Shown: positions 25,597 through 33,595 of the stretch, piece after piece | Position numbering within the stretch: position 1 is the stretch's first letter | Layout: each line of letters begins with the position of its first letter | Source of the DNA: Pedobacter sp. | GTDB taxonomy: Bacteria > Bacteroidota > Bacteroidia > Sphingobacteriales > Sphingobacteriaceae | DNA: 38,766 bases | Direction of reading: 5' to 3' | Assembly: GCA_014377775.1 (NCBI GenBank) | Contig: JACMOW010000170.1 | Location: 1 to 38,766 of the forward strand | Position numbers and translations under genes: made by a program | The notes under the pieces: model-generated | What the model saw: only the letters and a program-made list of their open reading frames with translations | Told to the model about the DNA's origin: nothing | The model's database searches: none

Positions 25597-26201
25597 GTAT
25601 TGTGTTTAAGTTGGAATAGCAACTTTTCATGTAAATTTAACACTTGTAAAATAATCGAATCAGACGGTGTATTGGAAATAAAATAATCAGCCATTTTTTC
25701 TTTTTGCTCATCTGTAAATTGCTTATTCATTCTGGCCATTACTTGGGCTTCGCTTACCTGGTCACGTTGCATTACTCTTGCTAATCTTAAGGCCACAGGA
25801 GAAGTAACCAGTATATTTCTGTCGCACATTTGATAAGAATTGCTTTCGAATAATAAAGCCGCTTCTTTTAGCACATAAGGTGCTGATTTCACTTTAGTTT
25901 TAGTCCATTCCTCAAAAGCCTTAAACACAGCTGGGTGCACTAAGGCGTTTAATTTATCGAGTTCTGCTTGTTGATTAAATACAATGGCCGCAATATATTT
26001 GTTATTCAAAGTGCCATCTGGATGATAACTTTCTGAGCCGAATGTTTTCTTAACGCCTTTTATTAGAGCAGAATCGCTGGTCATGGCTAATTTAGCAATG
26101 GTATCTGCATAAAAAACAGGAATGCCTAATATTTCAAACACTTTGCAAACTGTTGTTTTACCACTCCCAATACCTCCAGTAATGCCTATCTTTAACATCA
26201 T
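25593..26201 (-). CDS. coaE: Dephospho-CoA kinase
   Basis: CoaE phosphorylates the ribose 3'-OH of dephospho-CoA in the last step of CoA synthesis. The 202-residue protein has the P-loop GGIGSGKTT (Gly9 to Thr17), the YADTIAK substrate segment, LVHPAVF, KEAALLFESNSYQMCD and the RDQVSEAQVMARMNKQ helix typical of the family. It begins with two Met codons. It overlaps the upstream YbbR-like gene by four bases and the downstream MBL gene by four, so these are translationally linked. Confidence 0.96.
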   Translation of the reverse strand: MMLKIGITGGIGSGKTTVCKVFEILGIPVFYADTIAKLAMTSDSALIKGVKKTFGSESYHPDGTLNNKYIAAIVFNQQAELDKLNALVHPAVFKAFEEWTKTKVKSAPYVLKEAALLFESNSYQMCDRNILVTSPVALRLARVMQRDQVSEAQVMARMNKQFTDEQKEKMADYFISNTPSDSIILQVLNLHEKLLFQLKHNT

Positions 26202-27145
26202 TTTTCGATAATAAAATTGATTTTTGTTGGATTAACATTAACCAATTTACAATATTCAGGAAAACGTACAATTTTAACTGTTAATTGCTCATGTTTTAGT
26301 AATTTCCATTCATTTACATCTACATTGGCTACAATAAAATCTTCATCAATCTCTTCATATCTTGATAAAGCGACCATAAACGTAACTTTTACCTTTTTTG
26401 GATAGAGCTTAACATCATAAAAATCGAGGTTATTAATCAAATTTAATGGGACTTCTATGGTCTTTTCCGTAAATTCATCAACTGGCACTTTAATCCCAAC
26501 ACTGGTTGGATAAATGCTAACGTTAACCATATTATTGGTTTTAATGGCCACTCGAGTAATTGCCGAGTGCTGTAAATTTTTAAGTTTAAGCGTATCGGTA
26601 TACCATTCTTTTATTTTTGCCAATTCCTCCTGAGGACCCGATATATTTACATAAGATGGCTTTAATTGAATTTGACTTGCAATGCCGTACTGCTTAACGA
26701 ACGAAAAATCATATCTCAATTTGAGAGGTACACGCTTATTCGTTCTTTTCGAAAAATCGAAATAAAGCGTGTCTGGTTTAACTGAAATAATTTTTTGCGA
26801 AGTTTCCAATTGCTTATTAATCTGAGGCAATTGCTCGGAAAACAAGATAAAATTACGGGTATTTAATTTCTCTAAGCTAACTGTAATAGATTGAGGATTT
26901 ACCCTCAGCCTTGCAAATAACAATTGCCATCCAGTACCTTCTACCTGCAAATCAACTGTATCAGTTTGCAAGGCTTTAAAAGCCTTTTTTTGAGGAAAAT
27001 CTTTATAAATCAATACTGTTTTTGCGGTATATGCATATTTCTGATTAAGGGCCAAGAATAACCACGCACCTATTGCGCAAAGTAGACAAGCCACTAGCAC
27101 AATAAATCGTTTACGTTCTACTTTGTTTAATTTAACAATTGGCAT
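26198..27145 (-). CDS. YbbR-like domain protein
   Basis: The 315-residue protein has one N-terminal membrane helix (about residues 13-33) after a basic segment, and the rest is predicted to be extracytoplasmic beta-rich repeats: VPLKLRYDFSF, VNISGPQEEL, IEVPLNLINNLDF are YbbR-type units, with VKVTFMVALSRYEEI near the end. YbbR (CdaR) controls cyclic-di-AMP synthase in Firmicutes. No diadenylate cyclase gene is present here; in Bacteroidota this protein is often next to coaE and yajC as here. Function in this phylum is not established. Confidence 0.78.
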   Translation of the reverse strand: MPIVKLNKVERKRFIVLVACLLCAIGAWLFLALNQKYAYTAKTVLIYKDFPQKKAFKALQTDTVDLQVEGTGWQLLFARLRVNPQSITVSLEKLNTRNFILFSEQLPQINKQLETSQKIISVKPDTLYFDFSKRTNKRVPLKLRYDFSFVKQYGIASQIQLKPSYVNISGPQEELAKIKEWYTDTLKLKNLQHSAITRVAIKTNNMVNVSIYPTSVGIKVPVDEFTEKTIEVPLNLINNLDFYDVKLYPKKVKVTFMVALSRYEEIDEDFIVANVDVNEWKLLKHEQLTVKIVRFPEYCKLVNVNPTKINFIIEK

Positions 27146-27160
27146 ACCCGCCTATATTTA

Positions 27161-27481
27161 CTACGCTTTTGGCAATGCGGCAGTAGTTGCTGCTTTGGTT
27201 GCATCTAAAGATATTGCCGATTTATCGAAACGAATTTTTGTACCACCTTCTACTTCGATCAAAAAGGTAGTGTCGTTACTACCTACAATTTTACCATGAA
27301 TACCGGCTGTAGTAACAATTTTATCTCCTATTTTTAAATCTTCAACTAATCTTTTATGATCTTTAGCTTTTTTCATTTGTGGTCTGATCATAAAAAAATA
27401 GAAAACGATCATGATTAAAACCATTGGTACTATTGTACTTAAGATACTACTGTTGCCTGCTTGTAAAATTACTGAATTCAT
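27161..27481 (-). CDS. yajC: Sec translocon accessory subunit YajC
   Basis: A 106-residue inner-membrane protein with one N-terminal helix (about 16-33). The signature FYFFMIRPQMKKAKDHK is followed by the DLKIGDKIVTTAGIHGKIVG domain, typical of YajC, which joins SecDF and SecYEG in protein export. Length is normal. It lies 15 bases before the YbbR-like gene and 57 bases after the DUF1573 gene on the same strand; secDF is 15 kb away at 9329. Confidence 0.95.
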   Translation of the reverse strand: MNSVILQAGNSSILSTIVPMVLIMIVFYFFMIRPQMKKAKDHKRLVEDLKIGDKIVTTAGIHGKIVGSNDTTFLIEVEGGTKIRFDKSAISLDATKAATTAALPKA

Positions 27482-27538
27482 TATGTTTGTGTTTTTTGTT
27501 TTAGTGTAAATCGATTTTTCTTTAATCTTGATACTTAA

Positions 27539-27970
27539 CTATTTATTCGCCTTCACTTCACCTACCATGTGTACTGTGGCTAAATATGGATTAGCATTTG
27601 AAATTATGGAAACTACTTTGTCTTGTACACCAACTTTACCTTGGCTATTAAAAACAACCTTAATAATACCACTATTTCCTGGCTTAATTGGTTTGCTCGG
27701 ATATTCTGGCACGGTACAGCCACAAGTTGCCATTGCATTGCTAATAATTAAGGGTGTTTTACCTGTATTCTTAAATTTAAACTCGTACTTAACACTTTCA
27801 CCTTCCTTAATTACTCCAAAATCATATATTTCCTTTTCAAACTTGATTACTGGTGCATTAACAGCCGACACTACTTTACCAGCTGAATTGAGCACAACAG
27901 CTTTAGAAGATTCATTGTTACAAGCGCTTAAAGATAGTGCAATACTTAAAATCAAAATTAGTTTGTTCAT
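27539..27970 (-). CDS. DUF1573 lipoprotein
   Basis: The 143-residue protein has a lipoprotein signal peptide ending in SLSAC, with Cys17 as the probable lipidated residue. The mature part has one DUF1573 domain: FEKEIYDFGVIKEGESVKYEFKFKNTGKTPLII, with a TCGCTVPEYPSKPI motif (two cysteines) and a NSQGKVG stretch. DUF1573 is very common in Bacteroidota, with an ASPM/SPD-2/Hydin-like Ig fold; function is unknown. It sits 3 bases after nusB. The opposite-strand ORF over the same region is a shadow. Confidence 0.87.
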   Translation of the reverse strand: MNKLILILSIALSLSACNNESSKAVVLNSAGKVVSAVNAPVIKFEKEIYDFGVIKEGESVKYEFKFKNTGKTPLIISNAMATCGCTVPEYPSKPIKPGNSGIIKVVFNSQGKVGVQDKVVSIISNANPYLATVHMVGEVKANK

Positions 27971-27973
27971 TAT

Positions 27974-28924
27974 TTAGTCCTCTATTAAACCTCTGCCTAT
28001 TTTTTTTATACTTTTTGTTCTTTTTAAATCTGTTAAAATCTTATCTAAGATACCATTTATAAACGAATTACTTTTCGGCGTACTGTAATCTTTTGACAAC
28101 TCTAAATATTCGTTAATCGTTACTTTAACAGGAATTGAAGGAAAATTCATCATCTCACAAATCGCCATTTTCATTAAAATAGTATCCATTAGTGCAATTC
28201 GTTCTGATTCCCAATTTTTCGTCCGCTCAGCGATTAATTCCTGATATGCTTGATCGTTTTTAACGGTATAAGCAAACAGGTCCTTTACAAATCTGCTATC
28301 CTCTGCCCAATCGGCACTGATAGGGGTTAACTTATTTTTAAATGGATCTTCTGAATTGAAATTTTTAACTGTTTTTGCAATCATGCCTTTCATTACCTCA
28401 CTATCAACCGGCCAATTGATAAATTTATCTTCAAAGGCCTGAATAATATTAAGATTTTTCAATAAGACCTTTCTAAAAATGAATTTGATAATTTCTTTTG
28501 AACTTTCTAGATTTTCTTCTGTATCCGCTAAATATGCCTCATATTCCTTCGTATCTTTTAATTTAATAAAGATAGATTTTACCAATTCTGGATCCGAATG
28601 CCAATTAATCTGATATTTGTTAACCGCGGCTGTAAATTCTGGGTTTTGTTTTAATACCACAGCAAACTTATTGTTTAACAATTTTTGATTTGGACTTAAA
28701 TCTTCGGCGGTGGGCAAATATTTATTTGATCTTTCGATTGCATCAATAGCTGTATATTCAGTTACATCTACAAGAAGGGCCAACATCTGCACGTACATTT
28801 CATAAACACTATCAATGCTTTGCATTAATGCTTTCTGACCACTTACGCTATCTTTTTTTTCTGTCATTTGCCAAGCAAAAATGTTTTGCAAAGCTTTAAT
28901 CCTTAGGTGCCTTCTATTTAACAT
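27974..28924 (-). CDS. nusB: Transcription antitermination protein NusB
   Basis: NusB binds boxA RNA together with NusE (S10) and helps ribosomal RNA antitermination. This 316-residue form is twice the size of E. coli NusB, as is usual in Bacteroidota: an N-terminal helical extension (RRHLRIKALQNIFAW and following) precedes the NusB core. The core includes LMDTILMKMAICEMM, SIPVKVTINEYLELSKDYSTPKSNSFINGILDKI, which is the typical C-terminal signature. It lies 30 bases after the leucine dehydrogenase gene and 3 bases before the DUF1573 gene. Confidence 0.93.
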   Translation of the reverse strand: MLNRRHLRIKALQNIFAWQMTEKKDSVSGQKALMQSIDSVYEMYVQMLALLVDVTEYTAIDAIERSNKYLPTAEDLSPNQKLLNNKFAVVLKQNPEFTAAVNKYQINWHSDPELVKSIFIKLKDTKEYEAYLADTEENLESSKEIIKFIFRKVLLKNLNIIQAFEDKFINWPVDSEVMKGMIAKTVKNFNSEDPFKNKLTPISADWAEDSRFVKDLFAYTVKNDQAYQELIAERTKNWESERIALMDTILMKMAICEMMNFPSIPVKVTINEYLELSKDYSTPKSNSFINGILDKILTDLKRTKSIKKIGRGLIED

Positions 28925-28954
28925 GAAATGAATGTAAGAACGAGTAGTAAATTG

Positions 28955-30043
28955 TTAATATGATGATTTTATTTTTTTTATGTCTGCAATTCTTTTTTCG
29001 GCAATTCTACTTGCCGCTAAGTTTGTTGGTATATTTTCAGCTTTCGATAATTTAATCACTTCGCGCGTAGCGTTGTAAATATTTTCTGTTAGTTGCATTG
29101 TTCTCTTTTTGCCAAAACCAGTTAACTCTGAGTAACAATTAATTAATCCCCCTGCATTTATCAAATAATCAGGTGCATATAAAATACCTTTATCTAGCAA
29201 TAACTGACCATGCAATTCTTCGTCACCTAACTGGTTGTTCGCAGAACCTGCAATGATGGCAAATTTCATTTTCTTAATCGTTTTATCATTTACTGTTGCA
29301 CCTAAAGCACAGGGCGCATATATATCGGCTCCAATGGTGAAAATTTTATCGGCCTCAATTGCCTTTGCTTTATATTTTCTGGCCACTTGTTGTAAGCGTT
29401 CTTCATTAATATCGCTTACATACACCTCAACATTCTCTTTTCTCAACAAATCTACCAAGTGTTCGCCAACGTTACCGATGCCTTGTACCACAACAGAGCG
29501 ACCTGCCAACATATCGGTTCCATAAACCTCTTTAACGCAGGCTTTTATCCCTAAAAAAACACCTTTCGCAGTAATTGGCGCAGGATCTCCCGCTCCACCA
29601 ATTGATTCAGGCACACCAGTTACGTGATTGGTTTCCATACGGATATACTCCATATCTCTGGTGGTTGTACCCATGTCTTCGGCGGTTACAAACTCGCCAT
29701 TAAGATTTTTAATAAATCTACCATAACTGCGCATTAAAGCCTCAGTTTTTGCCTTTCTCGAGTCGCCAATAATTACCGCTTTACCACCACCTAAATTTAA
29801 GCCTGAAATAGCAGCTTTGTAGGTCATCGCTTTTGATAAACGAAGTACGTCTTCAAGTGCTTCAGCTTCGCTATTGTAATTCCACATTCGTGTTCCACCC
29901 AGTGCAGGGCCTAATGTAGTATCGTGAATGGCAATTATGGCTTTGAGTCCGGTATCTGGGTCGTTACAAAAAACCACTTTTTTATGGCCTGATGCACTTA
30001 ACTGATCCAATATAGAAGTAACTGAAGAACTATTACCAGACAT
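28955..30043 (-). CDS. Leucine dehydrogenase-type Glu/Leu/Phe/Val dehydrogenase
   Basis: The enzyme (362 residues from the chosen start) deaminates branched-chain amino acids to keto acids with NAD. ALGGTRMW, MTYKAAISGLNLGGGKAVIIG (with two lysines 12 residues apart, as the catalytic pair in leucine dehydrogenase), GVPESIGGAGDPAPITAKGVF and VVQGIGNVGEHLVDLL (Rossmann motif) define the family. The frame also extends to an ATG at 30088, but a perfect -7 box (30067-30074) lies within that extension, so I chose 30043. It leads a same-strand cluster ending at 24467. Confidence 0.9.
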   Translation of the reverse strand: MSGNSSSVTSILDQLSASGHKKVVFCNDPDTGLKAIIAIHDTTLGPALGGTRMWNYNSEAEALEDVLRLSKAMTYKAAISGLNLGGGKAVIIGDSRKAKTEALMRSYGRFIKNLNGEFVTAEDMGTTTRDMEYIRMETNHVTGVPESIGGAGDPAPITAKGVFLGIKACVKEVYGTDMLAGRSVVVQGIGNVGEHLVDLLRKENVEVYVSDINEERLQQVARKYKAKAIEADKIFTIGADIYAPCALGATVNDKTIKKMKFAIIAGSANNQLGDEELHGQLLLDKGILYAPDYLINAGGLINCYSELTGFGKKRTMQLTENIYNATREVIKLSKAENIPTNLAASRIAEKRIADIKKIKSSY

Positions 30044-30066
30044 GCGTGTGTTGAGTTGATAAGCTG

Positions 30067-30074
30067 CAAAATTA
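30067..30074 (-). promoter_or_regulatory. Possible -7 box for leucine dehydrogenase gene
   Basis: The minus strand reads TAATTTTG, an exact TAnnTTTG match, 24 bases before the ATG at 30043 and inside the 15-codon extension to 30088. The -33 element is not evident at the expected spacing. Confidence 0.4.
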
Positions 30075-30152
30075 AGATAAAAATCCATTATTTTACCTAG
30101 TATTAACTAAAGAATAAAAAAAAGAAAGTCTTTTGGTTAACTTTACCCATTC

Positions 30153-31943
30153 ATGAGGCACCTTTCGTTTTTAAACAAATACTTCTATAAATATAAGTGG
30201 TGGATTATTCCAGGAATCTTCTTTGTTATTATCTCTAATATATTCGGCGTAGTACCTGCTCAGGTTGTGGGTCATGCCTTTAATATCATCACCGAAAACA
30301 TCGCCATTTACAGCCTATTTGATGGTTTCGAAAGGCAAAAAATTGTATATGACATATTTAGTTACAGTTTATTCTTTTTCGGGCTACTTATTTTAGTGCT
30401 TTATTTACTAAGAGGCTTGTTTTTATTCTTTATGCGTCAAACCATTATTTTAATGTCGAGGCACATTGAATACGATGTGAAAAACGAGATTTACGCACAT
30501 TATCAACAATTAAGCCTCGGTTTTTATCGCCGTAATAATACTGGCGATCTAATGAATCGTGCCACCGAAGATGTAAATAGGGTTAGGATGTACGTTGGGC
30601 CAGCCATTATGTATGCTATTAATACTACTGTACTTTTTTGCCTGATCATTTATTTTATGTTTTCGGTAAATGTTAAACTGGCCATTTACTGTTTGTTGCC
30701 GCTTCCAATCTTGGCGGTAACCATTTATTATGTAAACACCTTAATTAATTTAAAGAGTGAAAAAATACAAGAACAGCTTTCAAAACTTTCTTCTTTTGTT
30801 CAGGAACGGTTTTCGGGCATTCGGGTAATTAAATCGTATGTAAGAGAAGAGCATAATCAGCAGATATTTGCAAACGAGAGCCAAGTGTATAAAGATAGCG
30901 CCATGGGTTTGGTTAAAATACAGGCCTTATTTTACCCTACTATGTTACTTTTAGTAGGTTTAAGCACTATTTTAACAGTTTACATTGGTGGCAAGCAGGT
31001 AATTGAGGGCGCTATTACGCCAGGTAACATTGCCGAGTTTATTGTATATGTAAATCAGTTAACTTTTCCAGTAACGATGTTAGGCTGGGTTACCACCTTA
31101 ATCCAACGTGCGGCAGCTTCCCAAAAAAGAATCAACGAATTTTTACAGTTAACACCAGAAATTACTTCTTCAAACCATTCTGAACCCAGCATTAGTGGAA
31201 ATATAAGTTTTAAGAACGTAAGCTTTACCTATCCCGATACTGGAATTGAAGCCTTAAAAAACATCAGCTTTGACATTGAAAAAGGGCAGTTTATAGCGAT
31301 CATTGGTCGCACAGGCTCTGGAAAATCCACACTTGCTAACCTTATTATGCGGATGTATGATGCCGATTCAGGACAAATATTAATTGATGGCGAAGAGTTA
31401 AGAACCATTAACCTAAACAATTACCGAAATCAGATTGGTTTTGTACCGCAAGAAGTTTTTCTATTCTCTGATACCATAAAAAATAACATTGCCTTTGGGT
31501 TGTCGGCCGTTACAGACAAACAAGTAGAACAAGCTGCACAAAATGCAGCAGTTTACAGCAACATTATCGATTTTGAGTTAAAATTTGAAACCTTGCTTGG
31601 CGAACGAGGTATTACATTATCGGGTGGACAAAAGCAGCGCGTCTCTATTGCCAGGGCATTAATTAAAGAACCTGCAGTATTGATATTTGATGATTGTTTA
31701 TCGGCGGTAGACACCAAAACTGAGGAAGAAATACTCGGAAATTTAGGCAAAATAATGCTCGGAAAAACCAATATTATCATTGCTCACCGCATTTCTACCA
31801 TTAAAAATGCCGATAAAATTATTGTTTTAAACGATGGGATGATTATAGAGCAAGGTACCCATCAAGCACTGCTTAATATGCAGGGCGTGTATGCCGATAT
31901 GTATGATAATCAATTGCTAGAAGAGGAAAAAATTTACAACTAA
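30153..31943 (+). CDS. ABC exporter, fused membrane and ATPase domains
   Basis: This 596-residue protein has a six-helix ABC membrane domain (about 1-330) and a nucleotide-binding domain. The Walker A loop is GRTGSGKST (385-393), the signature LSGGQ is at 489-493, and Walker B is VLIFDDCLSAVD with Asp513. The position after the Walker B aspartate, normally the catalytic glutamate, is Asp514. Such Asp replacement is seen in the non-catalytic half of some heterodimeric exporters (for example BmrC). No partner gene is adjacent, so it is either a homodimer with slowed ATPase or pairs with a gene elsewhere. The substrate is unknown; MsbA-like lipids or drugs are typical. Confidence 0.88.
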   Translation: MRHLSFLNKYFYKYKWWIIPGIFFVIISNIFGVVPAQVVGHAFNIITENIAIYSLFDGFERQKIVYDIFSYSLFFFGLLILVLYLLRGLFLFFMRQTIILMSRHIEYDVKNEIYAHYQQLSLGFYRRNNTGDLMNRATEDVNRVRMYVGPAIMYAINTTVLFCLIIYFMFSVNVKLAIYCLLPLPILAVTIYYVNTLINLKSEKIQEQLSKLSSFVQERFSGIRVIKSYVREEHNQQIFANESQVYKDSAMGLVKIQALFYPTMLLLVGLSTILTVYIGGKQVIEGAITPGNIAEFIVYVNQLTFPVTMLGWVTTLIQRAAASQKRINEFLQLTPEITSSNHSEPSISGNISFKNVSFTYPDTGIEALKNISFDIEKGQFIAIIGRTGSGKSTLANLIMRMYDADSGQILIDGEELRTINLNNYRNQIGFVPQEVFLFSDTIKNNIAFGLSAVTDKQVEQAAQNAAVYSNIIDFELKFETLLGERGITLSGGQKQRVSIARALIKEPAVLIFDDCLSAVDTKTEEEILGNLGKIMLGKTNIIIAHRISTIKNADKIIVLNDGMIIEQGTHQALLNMQGVYADMYDNQLLEEEKIYN

Positions 31944-31955
31944 TTTAACTTAATC

Positions 31956-31973
31956 GAAAATGATAGCATTTTC
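31956..31973 (+). terminator. Weak terminator after ABC exporter
   Basis: GAAAATG (31956-31962) and CATTTTC (31967-31973) pair perfectly around a four-base loop, 12 bases after the exporter stop codon. Only a short TATTTTG follows, so termination would be inefficient. Confidence 0.3.
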
Positions 31974-31976
31974 TAT

Positions 31977-32008
31977 TTTGAACTTTGAAAATTATTCCTT
32001 TATATTTA
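31977..32008 (+). promoter_or_regulatory. Bacteroidota-type promoter of DUF3276 gene
   Basis: TTTG at 31977-31980 and TATATTTA at 32001-32008 are separated by 20 bases, matching the phylum -33/-7 arrangement (TTTG, 19-20 bases, TAnnTTTG) with one mismatch in the last -7 base. The predicted transcription start is about 25 bases upstream of the ATG at 32039. Confidence 0.5.
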
Positions 32009-32038
32009 CTGCAACCTTAAACCTATAATAAACACACA

Positions 32039-32371
32039 ATGGGAGATTTTGACAATAAAGAGAGAGAAGAGGTTTTTTCGAAAAAAGTAAGAGCTGGTAA
32101 GCGTACTTATTTTTTTGATGTAAAAGCTACGCGCTCAGGCGACTATTACCTTACCTTAACTGAGAGTAAAAAGAGATTGGAAGATGGTGTTTTTGTAAAA
32201 CATAAAATCTTCTTATACAAGGAAGACTTCGAAAAATTTACAGAGGGCTTAACCGAAACTGTTGAGTACATTAAATCTCATCAAGAAGTAGTAGAAAAAC
32301 GCTATGAATTTTCTGAAAACGCAGAATATACACAGAGCCCAAAAGTAGATGGCGACGACTTTTCTTTTTAA
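32039..32371 (+). CDS. DUF3276 / PUR-type nucleic-acid-binding protein
   Basis: A 110-residue protein with VFSKKVRAGKRTYFFDVKATRSGDYYLTLTES and HKIFLYKEDFEKFTEGL, which is the PUR-like DUF3276 domain widespread in Bacteroidota. Members share the PUR-alpha fold that binds single-stranded DNA or RNA. The C-terminal 30 residues are acidic and probably flexible. It has a good promoter upstream and a strong terminator downstream, so it is expressed alone. The nucleic-acid target is not known. Confidence 0.88.
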   Translation: MGDFDNKEREEVFSKKVRAGKRTYFFDVKATRSGDYYLTLTESKKRLEDGVFVKHKIFLYKEDFEKFTEGLTETVEYIKSHQEVVEKRYEFSENAEYTQSPKVDGDDFSF

Positions 32372-32390
32372 GAAATAATTAATTTATTTA

Positions 32391-32420
32391 GAGTCTCTCA
32401 ATTTGAGGGACTTTTTTTTT
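32391..32420 (+). terminator. Rho-independent terminator of DUF3276 gene
   Basis: AGTCTCTCA (32392-32400) pairs with TGAGGGACT (32404-32412) as a nine-base-pair stem (one T-G pair) with a three-base loop, followed by nine T residues. It is 20 bases after the stop codon. Confidence 0.88.
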
Positions 32421-32457
32421 ATATTTTGCATATTGGCAATGGTCAATTTAAATTATT

Positions 32458-32885
32458 ATGAAAATACTTAAAAAGGAAAAAACTGATGTCAAGCTTACTC
32501 AAATTCTTACAGAAATGGCCTTCAACACACTCGTGTAAATTCGCGAACGCCCAGACGGTTAATCAGAAAAAATATGGATGGGGTCAGACTACTCCACGAG
32601 AAATAGCTATGGTATTGGTCTTAATAAGAGATGGAAAGATGATAAGTGAGGCAGCAGCTGAAGCCCTCTCTGAAATTCCGCCTTATGTAAAAGTAGCCTC
32701 TAAATCTGGCGCCGTTAATGCTTCCAGATCTGAAGTGGTTCTTGTAAATGCACCACATGGAGATTATATGGATTCACAGCAACGAAGATTTTGTACTTAT
32801 CCGAAAATTAAGTAAAACATTATGGAACCATTTCGAGACAAAATCTAAATGGGAGCCAGCTAAGGGTATAGAAAAGTATAATTAA
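32458..32885 (+). pseudogene. Relic of class-A beta-lactamase-like serine hydrolase
   Basis: Family-like segments occur in order but across changing frames: TDVKLTQILTEM (from 32458), QHTRVNSRTP after a shift near 32518, YGWGQTTPREIAMVL after a second shift near 32555, IPPYVKVASKSGAVNASRSEVVLV, which contains the KSG (third-box) motif, and after a third shift near 32767, HSNEDFVLIRKLSKTLWNHF to the stop at 32883. In-frame loss near 32660 removes about a dozen residues, and some residues of the strand after GDY are missing. The N-terminal half with the SxxK nucleophile and SDN motif is absent. It cannot encode an active enzyme. The 109-codon open frame at 32486-32815 is part of the relic, not a gene. 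Confidence 0.75.
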
Positions 32886-33350
32886 TTAACGCATACCTGT
32901 AACGGTTGTCATTACCCCAATTACGATAAATAAAATGTAAATGCTTAAGAAAACGATGGTAATAATGCCCCAAAATTTAAAAAGCGATTTCATTTTACCA
33001 AGGGCTTCATCTAAGCTAGATTGCTCGCCATATAGAACACCTATTTTTGCCTGAGCTGCATATTTAAACAATAAAAGGCTAGGATAAAAAACCGAAAAAG
33101 CACATACTAAGCAAAAGATGGTAACGCCTAGTGGGCTAAAGGCCGATGCAGCCATTGCCGCCGCTAATTTAGGATCTGTACGCATTGCAGACCCTATGGT
33201 AAAGGAAGCCAAAACTAAAAACCCAGCAATTACAAAGCCAACGATAGCCAAAAAATTAGCCCATTTAGCGCTATCGAAAATGTAGCTACGCATATCTTCG
33301 CTTACAATAAGTGGCGGCTGTTGGGCAGTTTCTTCCGTGTTTTCTTCCAT
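32886..33350 (-). CDS. DUF5362-like membrane protein
   Basis: The 154-residue protein has an acidic, Gln/Pro-rich N-terminus of about 25 residues and three or four hydrophobic helices (about 31-53, 74-97 and 124-147). LLLFKYAAQAKIGVLYGEQSSLDEALGKMKSLFKFWGI between the last two helices is the best conserved-looking segment and resembles the DUF5362 family. Function is unknown. Its stop is directly adjacent to the end of the serine-hydrolase relic on the other strand. Confidence 0.65.
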   Translation of the reverse strand: MEENTEETAQQPPLIVSEDMRSYIFDSAKWANFLAIVGFVIAGFLVLASFTIGSAMRTDPKLAAAMAASAFSPLGVTIFCLVCAFSVFYPSLLLFKYAAQAKIGVLYGEQSSLDEALGKMKSLFKFWGIITIVFLSIYILFIVIGVMTTVTGMR

Positions 33351-33397
33351 TGTGAGGGGGTATTTTTGTCAAATATAAGAATTTAAAGGGATTCACG

Positions 33398-33466
33398 AGT
33401 TCAAATTTAACCTAGTAAATCCCAACTTAAAGTTTGGATTTACTAGGTAATGTATAATTTTGAACT
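33398..33466. repeat. Large inverted repeat, possible structured RNA or terminator
   Basis: A nearly perfect core stem pairs CCTAGTAAATCC (33411-33422) with GGATTTACTAGG (33436-33447), extended inward by AACTT/AAGTT (33424-33428 and 33430-33434) after one mismatch. Outer arms AGTTCAAA (33398-33405) and TTTGAACT (33459-33466) add a second stem. It lies about 200 bases beyond the end of the DEAD-box gene. There is no U-tract on either strand, so classic termination is doubtful. Confidence 0.6.
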
Positions 33467-33595
33467 AGCTAAAGTGGTAAGGTTACTGTGCCGATATATT
33501 GGCTGTTTGAAACCGCATACCATCACCTTATCTGAGATTTTACCGAAGTTACTTTTTGAATAGGCCTAGATGAACGGCAGTAGAGCGGCTGTACA

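Noticed and set aside
27528-27977. 149-codon plus-strand ORF over the DUF1573 gene
   Set aside because: It mirrors the DUF1573 lipoprotein gene on the other strand, whose lipobox and domain are recognisable; the plus-strand protein has no family features.
32486-32815. 109-codon ORF as a complete gene
   Set aside because: It covers only the middle of a serine hydrolase; matching sequence continues in other frames before and after it, so it is part of a pseudogene.
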